A DNA stretch of 60,765 bases from a virus, in the IMG/VR virus record IMGVR_UViG_3300030108_005940, positions 1 through 60,765 of that record; one strand, given 5' to 3'. A program made the position numbers and the translations under genes. Below, piece after piece: positions 56,925-60,765 of the stretch (its first letter is position 1; each line of letters starts with the position of its first letter). The notes under the pieces were generated by a model. It was not told where the DNA came from and searched no databases. It worked only from the letters and a program-made list of their open reading frames with translations.

Positions 56925-57269
56925 TTATTTATTCAAAAAAGTATCATTGTCCTTTTGTCTAACACCAGCAGATAAAAGCCTCTGTACAACAACTTCAATA
57001 GAATCAGTTTTTAAACTAAAATTACCTTTGAAGTTTTGACCACCATCATCAAAACTAAACAGATATTCACCTTTCCATGGTACATTTTCAAAACATGTTA
57101 TATAAACAGAAGCACCTGATGGATCAACTAATACAGTCCATCTTCGTGGATCAGATTCTTTATATTTATCAAATATACGTAATGTAACAAAATCATTATC
57201 TTTTAATCTTTTAATAAAGTACCCGGGTGTTTTTAGTTTATTTTTTTTATGTTCGCTCACAGTTATCAT
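56925..57269 (-). CDS. small protein after the sliding clamp gene
   Basis: A 114-residue protein with a beta-rich pattern (GYFIKRLKDNDFVTLRIFDK; RRWTVLVDPSGASVYITCFE; GEYLFSFDDGGQNFKGNFSL) and a C-terminal helix. It is not similar to T4 RegA. The start overlaps the clamp stop by 4 nt, so it is translated with the clamp. The function is unknown. Confidence 0.6.
   Translation of the reverse strand: MITVSEHKKNKLKTPGYFIKRLKDNDFVTLRIFDKYKESDPRRWTVLVDPSGASVYITCFENVPWKGEYLFSFDDGGQNFKGNFSLKTDSIEVVVQRLLSAGVRQKDNDTFLNK
56926..56931 (-). promoter_or_regulatory. late promoter box TAAATA inside the replication cluster
   Basis: TAAATA on the minus strand, 5 nt before the ATG at 56920. It overlaps the last codon and stop of the upstream gene. 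Confidence 0.6.
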
Positions 57270-57988
57270 TGCGTTAGTGCTGAAATTATATACTTTAATT
57301 TAATATCTTTATCTTCAATATCAAATACAATCACACCATACTCGGTATTTATCTTAACTTCAAACTCATTGTTTATACCAGAAAGTAATCTAATATTATC
57401 TAAATTTACTGGAATTGGATCTAAATTAAAATCTGCTGTACCAAGCCCTATTGTAAAATTATCTGTATTATGCCGCGATCTATCAGTAAGTTCAGCCATT
57501 AAGTTACCCTTTTCAGTATAAAAATATATCTTATTAGTTTCTGAAGCAAAAGTACTACCTTTAAATAAACGCGAGAGCGTTGGTTTATCTAAATTAAATT
57601 TAATATCAAATTTAAATTTACTAATTTTATCTAAATTAACATTAGGTTTAGTTATAAAGCCTTCTTCATATAAATGATATTTAAATTTTACACCGGACCC
57701 GGAGTATTGTATATTATTCGAATTAATAGTTAAATTAATAGTATCTTCATCAACTGTATCTAGTACATTTCTTAATTTTTTAACATCAGGTATATTTAAC
57801 ACATCTTCAAAAGATGATTTAGATAAATACTCTGAATAAAGTATGAGGGTACTATCGATACTTGAAACTAAGCTAGAAATTTTATTATTTTTAATATCGA
57901 AAATAACGCCAGTATCATTTATTTTTGAAATAGCGTCTAAAAATCTTAAAAATTCACTTTTGTTTTCTACCTTTAACTGTCTTTCCAT
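57266..57988 (-). CDS. gp45: DNA polymerase sliding clamp (T4 gp45-like)
   Basis: A 240-residue clamp protein that forms the ring tethering the polymerase. In T4 it also activates late transcription by sliding to the promoter. Two-fold clamp architecture is visible: the start KVENKSEFLRFLDAISKIND and the second domain start FDIKFNLDKPTLSRLFKGST (about 127-146), each followed by strands such as KISSLVSSIDSTLILYSEY and GVIVFDIEDKDIKLKYIIS. Length matches T4 gp45 (228). It overlaps the upstream Pro-rich gene by 35 nt. Confidence 0.85.
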   Translation of the reverse strand: MERQLKVENKSEFLRFLDAISKINDTGVIFDIKNNKISSLVSSIDSTLILYSEYLSKSSFEDVLNIPDVKKLRNVLDTVDEDTINLTINSNNIQYSGSGVKFKYHLYEEGFITKPNVNLDKISKFKFDIKFNLDKPTLSRLFKGSTFASETNKIYFYTEKGNLMAELTDRSRHNTDNFTIGLGTADFNLDPIPVNLDNIRLLSGINNEFEVKINTEYGVIVFDIEDKDIKLKYIISALTQ

Positions 57989-58439
57989 TATCTAATTTTA
58001 AACTAATTTCTTCTAAAAGCAAATTCTGCTTTTCTAGTAAACCAAATAGCTTATCTACTTTAGATGGTTCAGTTAAATCAAACTCCATTTGATCATTATC
58101 CTGAACAGCTGTTAATTCTCGAGGAGGTTCTTGTTGCGCTACAGCTATCTCACGAGCGGCCTGCTCCGGAGATACTTGTTGAACTTCCACCGGTGCAGGT
58201 GGTGGAGCTGGTTGCTCCGGAGGCGGTTGCTGCGGTGGAGGGCCTGGTTGGTGCTGCGGTGCAATTGTAGGGGTTCGAGCAACTTGTTCGAACTGTTGCT
58301 TTAGTTGACCTGATTGTGGTTGAAGATTACCAGACTGGCCGATAATCATTTGATCCTGTTTATGAGCTTCACCATAAGTTTGACCCATCAACTGCATTAG
58401 CCCAGCTTTCTGTTCTGGTGTCATTCCTTCTTGGTTCAT
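57954..58439 (-). CDS. Pro/Gln-rich protein between gp32 and clamp
   Basis: A 161-residue protein. The N-terminal part is Gln/Met-rich. A run of Pro and Gln (about 67-90, with PPPQQPPPEQPAPPPAP) is followed by a C-terminal segment NDQMEFDLTEPSKVDKLFGL and LEKQNLLLEEISLKL, a likely coiled coil. The QMEFDL stretch loosely resembles clamp-binding peptides; this is speculative. It starts 2 nt after gp32 and overlaps the clamp gene by 35 nt. The family is not recognised. Confidence 0.6.
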   Translation of the reverse strand: MNQEGMTPEQKAGLMQLMGQTYGEAHKQDQMIIGQSGNLQPQSGQLKQQFEQVARTPTIAPQHQPGPPPQQPPPEQPAPPPAPVEVQQVSPEQAAREIAVAQQEPPRELTAVQDNDQMEFDLTEPSKVDKLFGLLEKQNLLLEEISLKLDNGKTVKGRKQK

Positions 58440-58441
58440 TA

Positions 58442-59278
58442 TTAAAGATCTTTAAGCAAGTCGTCGATATCTTCTTCTACTGTATCATTAGTAACAGCAG
58501 CAGGAACTGGCTCAGATTCTGCTGGCGTCTCATTAGGTTCCGGAGCTGATGTAGTTGGAACAGTTTCTTCTGCATTACAGTGATAATGCTCGTTAAACAT
58601 TTCCTTAAGATCGTCATACGACTTGAGAGTAAATACTTCAGTTAAATCAAACGCACCATCGTAAATATCTTTTTGATCGTCTTCAGATAAATCAAGCTTA
58701 CCGGCTGAGGTAAATCTCGAAGAAACATAAGTCGGAAAGTCACCTTGCTGTTCTACTTTAATTTTAAAGCTTACACCTTCAGCACCAAGATCAAAGATAC
58801 GAGGACCAAACTCTTCAGCATCTTCACCTTCAATAGCTTCAGTAATAATTTTTTGAAGTTGCTTACCGTAACGGAGGATCTTAACCTTACCGTTATTATC
58901 AGGGTTACTAGGATCATCAACAACGTAAACGTTAACAAGCCACTTTTCTAAACGACGAACAGCTTTTACCTTTTCTTTTTCTTCATCACTACCAGTACGT
59001 AAGATCTTAAAGCGCTCTTCAGCAATAGGATCTCTTTCACCAAACGTCTGAGGGCTCAACGTTTGCACATATTGACCAGTAGCAAACGAATTCCACCCAT
59101 GGTTATAATAATGGAAAAAGGTATTACTAGGATTCTTAGCATAAGGTAGTAATCTTACCGTATACGTGTTACCTACTTTAGTAGGCATAATTTCATTAAA
59201 TGTAGCTGACCCTTTATTATCTGAGCTAGCTAACGCGTCTTTGATTGATTGGAACATTGAAGTATTAAAAGTACTCAT
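58442..59278 (-). CDS. gp32: single-stranded DNA-binding protein (T4 gp32-like)
   Basis: A 278-residue protein that coats single-stranded DNA in replication and recombination. The core has TVRLLPYAKNPSNTFFHYYN (about 39-58), EERFKILRTGSDEEK, KVKILRYGKQLQKII and the OB-fold segment FKIKVEQQGDFPTYVSSRFT. The C-terminus is acidic and ends DIDDLLKDL, the tail that contacts partner proteins. The zinc-binding Cys residues of T4 gp32 are absent, as in many marine relatives. T4 gp32 is 301 residues. A sigma70-like promoter lies directly upstream. Confidence 0.88.
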   Translation of the reverse strand: MSTFNTSMFQSIKDALASSDNKGSATFNEIMPTKVGNTYTVRLLPYAKNPSNTFFHYYNHGWNSFATGQYVQTLSPQTFGERDPIAEERFKILRTGSDEEKEKVKAVRRLEKWLVNVYVVDDPSNPDNNGKVKILRYGKQLQKIITEAIEGEDAEEFGPRIFDLGAEGVSFKIKVEQQGDFPTYVSSRFTSAGKLDLSEDDQKDIYDGAFDLTEVFTLKSYDDLKEMFNEHYHCNAEETVPTTSAPEPNETPAESEPVPAAVTNDTVEEDIDDLLKDL

Positions 59279-59284
59279 GCCATA

Positions 59285-59312
59285 ATTATAATATCTATGA
59301 ATTAAACTTCAA
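59285..59312 (-). promoter_or_regulatory. sigma70-like promoter of gp32
   Basis: TTGAAG (59307-59312) and TATAAT (59285-59290) with a 16-bp spacer on the minus strand. The -10 box ends 6 nt before the gp32 ATG and the -35 box lies in the end of the upstream gene. Confidence 0.55.
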
Positions 59313-59954
59313 GAGGTTTTGTTCTATTATTTTTAAACCTTTCTTAGCCTTAGCTTTAAGAAATTTAGAACTAAGGAACTTTGACCTTGTTTGTGAATAA
59401 AGATCATAGAAATCAGAAATAATCCAAGTTAAAGTTCCTTGTTGTTTTTGTATTATAGAATCCATATTTAAAGCGTGGAGAATATAAAAATTTATTTTAT
59501 GGTTCTTTAAATGTATAAAGGGTTCTGGAGTTGCTCCGGAGACATCATTACTAGTATATATCTTATACTCCGCTAAGGTAATTTTATTTTCGTTACAAAA
59601 GTTAAAAATAAATTTTAAACAGTCTTTTAGTATATCGATACTATCTTCGCTATCTGGGTTTTGTATTTCCTTTTCTTTACAATACATTGAATAGCATTTA
59701 ATAGCTCGACGTGTGTTAAAGAACGATAAATTAAAATAATTATCTTCTTTATATACCTTATACGGTGCAATAAAAAAATCATTATAATTAATATGATTAT
59801 ATTTTGACAAAAGTAAACTAAGTTTTTTTAAAGCAACTTCATCTTCACTTTGTAGGTTATCAAAATTTTGCCTGAGGCGAACTGGTTTGTTTTTCGCCTT
59901 ACGAGAAGCATATAAAAAACTATTATATATATGCTTCTCTTTTTCTGTAATCAT
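59295..59954 (-). CDS. possible helicase loader, T4 gp59 positional equivalent
   Basis: A 219-residue basic, helical protein (SFLYASRKAKNKPVRLRQNF; FLSSKFLKAKAKKGLKIIEQ at the end). In T4 the gene just before gp32 is gene 59, the helicase assembly factor, 217 residues, also helical and basic with a WNN...K-rich end. Length and position agree, but I cannot see convincing residue identity, so the assignment is by context. It overlaps the upstream gene by 4 nt. Confidence 0.45.
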   Translation of the reverse strand: MITEKEKHIYNSFLYASRKAKNKPVRLRQNFDNLQSEDEVALKKLSLLLSKYNHINYNDFFIAPYKVYKEDNYFNLSFFNTRRAIKCYSMYCKEKEIQNPDSEDSIDILKDCLKFIFNFCNENKITLAEYKIYTSNDVSGATPEPFIHLKNHKINFYILHALNMDSIIQKQQGTLTWIISDFYDLYSQTRSKFLSSKFLKAKAKKGLKIIEQNLLKFNS

Positions 59955-60247
59955 AATTTAATATCAGAATTCGAATTAAGAAATTTAGTAATATATTTCG
60001 ATTTAGTTATCGAAGGTTCGAAGTCTATAAATAGTTTAACTACATCGAAGTTAGTTTCAATGGTTAAAAGCTCTTTTAATATATTTCTTAATTTTTCTTC
60101 TTGCAATACCAATATAAAGATATTTTGAAGCGATAATTTTTTACCTTTTAACGAAGAGCAAAATGTACAAAAGCATAATAGAAGGTGTTCAGTCTCTTCT
60201 TTGATCAGAGTAGTATGTGGAGCTTTTTGAGGAATTGGATTTAGCAT
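59951..60247 (-). CDS. small protein in the T4 gene 33 position
   Basis: A 98-residue protein: a Cys-containing helix (LLLCFCTFCSSLKGKKLSL), then a helical part LQEEKLRNILKELLTIETNF and a basic end. In T4 gene 33 (late transcription co-activator, 112 residues) precedes gene 59. The length and place fit, but the acidic, hydrophobic clamp-binding end of T4 gp33 is not seen, so this is only a candidate. It overlaps both neighbours by 4-7 nt. Confidence 0.45.
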   Translation of the reverse strand: MLNPIPQKAPHTTLIKEETEHLLLCFCTFCSSLKGKKLSLQNIFILVLQEEKLRNILKELLTIETNFDVVKLFIDFEPSITKSKYITKFLNSNSDIKL

Positions 60248-60765
60248 AAGGTAAATTGTTTGGTTAAATTTGCAAATTGTTCTGTTAATCTACCTCCTGC
60301 CGCGGCACTGTGACCTCCTCCGTCACATAATTTTTTAGCTAATACTGAAACATCTGCATTACATTTTTTTGATCTTCTAAATGATACGGTTTTAGCTTTT
60401 GTATTAACTATTATACTAATATCTGCATCATACTTGCTTAATAAAAAATGAGCTAGCTCACCTACAGCATAATCACCAAATGATGCTATAACATTGTATT
60501 CTTTTATATTACCTCTATATACTTCGTTACTAGTAAGCTGGTCTTTAAATTTTTTAAAAAACAATTTTATAGAGTTTTTTTCTTGAATAGAAAATTCCGT
60601 GAAGCCGGTTAAAAAAGTATTAATAAAATTTTCTGTCTTAGGTGAATTTAAAGTATAATAAACAGCATTTAGTTTTAACGATTCATTATTATTTGTTTTA
60701 TACCAATCATACTCATTTATAATATCAAGGAGTTTTGTTTGCTCCGGTGTTAAATTTAAATGATT
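60241..60765 (-). CDS. DHH-family phosphoesterase, N-terminus cut by window edge
   Basis: An open frame of 174 residues that enters from the right edge without a stop. A TTG at 60562-60564 could be mistaken for a start, but the frame continues upstream (PEQTKLLDIINEYDWYKTNN). The end is a DHHA1 domain: AVGELAHFLLSKYDADISII, SFRRSKKCNADVSVLAKKL and the signature CDGGGHSAAAGGRL. DHH phosphoesterases cut short oligoribonucleotides, cyclic dinucleotides or single-stranded DNA. The catalytic DHH motif would lie outside the window. It is first in the visible replication operon. Confidence 0.8.
   Translation of the reverse strand, partial: NHLNLTPEQTKLLDIINEYDWYKTNNNESLKLNAVYYTLNSPKTENFINTFLTGFTEFSIQEKNSIKLFFKKFKDQLTSNEVYRGNIKEYNVIASFGDYAVGELAHFLLSKYDADISIIVNTKAKTVSFRRSKKCNADVSVLAKKLCDGGGHSAAAGGRLTEQFANLTKQFTLC

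Noticed and set aside
56925-57269. RegA translational repressor, expected near the clamp genes in T4
   Set aside because: The 114-residue protein after the clamp shares only size and place; no RegA sequence pattern is visible.
58443-58456. 14-bp palindrome TTAAAGATCTTTAA at the end of gp32
   Set aside because: It lies over the last codons and stop, has no T-run, and such palindromes are common in AT-rich DNA. No function can be argued.
60241-60564. The last minus-strand gene read as a complete 107-residue protein from TTG 60564
   Set aside because: The frame is open for 67 more codons to the window edge and the domain is the C-terminal half of a DHH protein, so it is a partial gene.

Overview
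The window is part of the genome of a strictly lytic, contractile-tailed, T4-like phage (myovirus). The DNA is clearly AT-rich. No host gene block, tRNA, integrase or CRISPR array was seen. The T4-type proteins recognised are the large and probable small terminase, tail sheath, tail tube, neck gp14, baseplate gp25, gp6, gp53 and gp48/gp27-like proteins, sliding clamp, clamp loader, gp32, primase and RNase H. The host cannot be named. A marine bacterium is a reasonable guess from the AT-rich T4-like content, metabolic genes and Cys-rich calcium-type repeats, but this is inference.

Layout. 1-6.5 kb: accessory and lysis genes (GMP reductase cut by the window edge, Fe/Mn superoxide dismutase, PD-(D/E)XK nuclease, putative holin, a giant repeat adhesin and a GT9-like glycosyltransferase). 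6.5-9.5 kb, minus strand: neck protein gp14, a predicted nucleotidyltransferase and an acidic repeat protein. 9.5-23.6 kb, plus strand: terminase, sheath, tube and tube-like proteins, hub chaperones, tape measure, and baseplate hub and tube-cap proteins. 23.6-26.6 kb: a minus-strand island with clamp loader, dUTPase and small genes, interrupted by probable terminase small subunit. 26.6-46 kb: baseplate wedge genes, very large unrecognised structural proteins and four tail-collar fibre proteins in two paralogous pairs. 46-53 kb: a lectin-like protein, a 1490-residue Thr-rich fibre with a beta-helix, and two glycosyltransferases. 53-60.8 kb, mostly minus strand: a replication cluster (primase, RNase H, clamp, gp32, probable gp59/gp33 positional equivalents, DHH phosphoesterase cut by the edge).

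Regulation. The most striking signal is a T4-late-type box, TAAATA, placed exactly 5 or 6 nt before the start codon of 25 genes on both strands. If transcription starts where it does at T4 late promoters, the first base of the start codon is about +1, so the late mRNAs would be leaderless. The rule also fixes start codons: it moves three starts inward (to 8380, 9525 and 26223) and supports four GTG starts. Three sigma70-like promoters on the minus strand show almost the same spacing. Three divergent gene pairs are served by back-to-back late boxes in less than 33 bp.

The best candidate for an undescribed system is a fibre-glycosylation module. A mucin-like Thr/Pro-rich fibre protein is followed directly by a glycosyltransferase with a D-x-H metal motif and a GGE motif, as in polypeptide GalNAc-transferases, and then by a second GT-A enzyme. 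A second adhesin plus glycosyltransferase pair lies at 3.1-6.5 kb.
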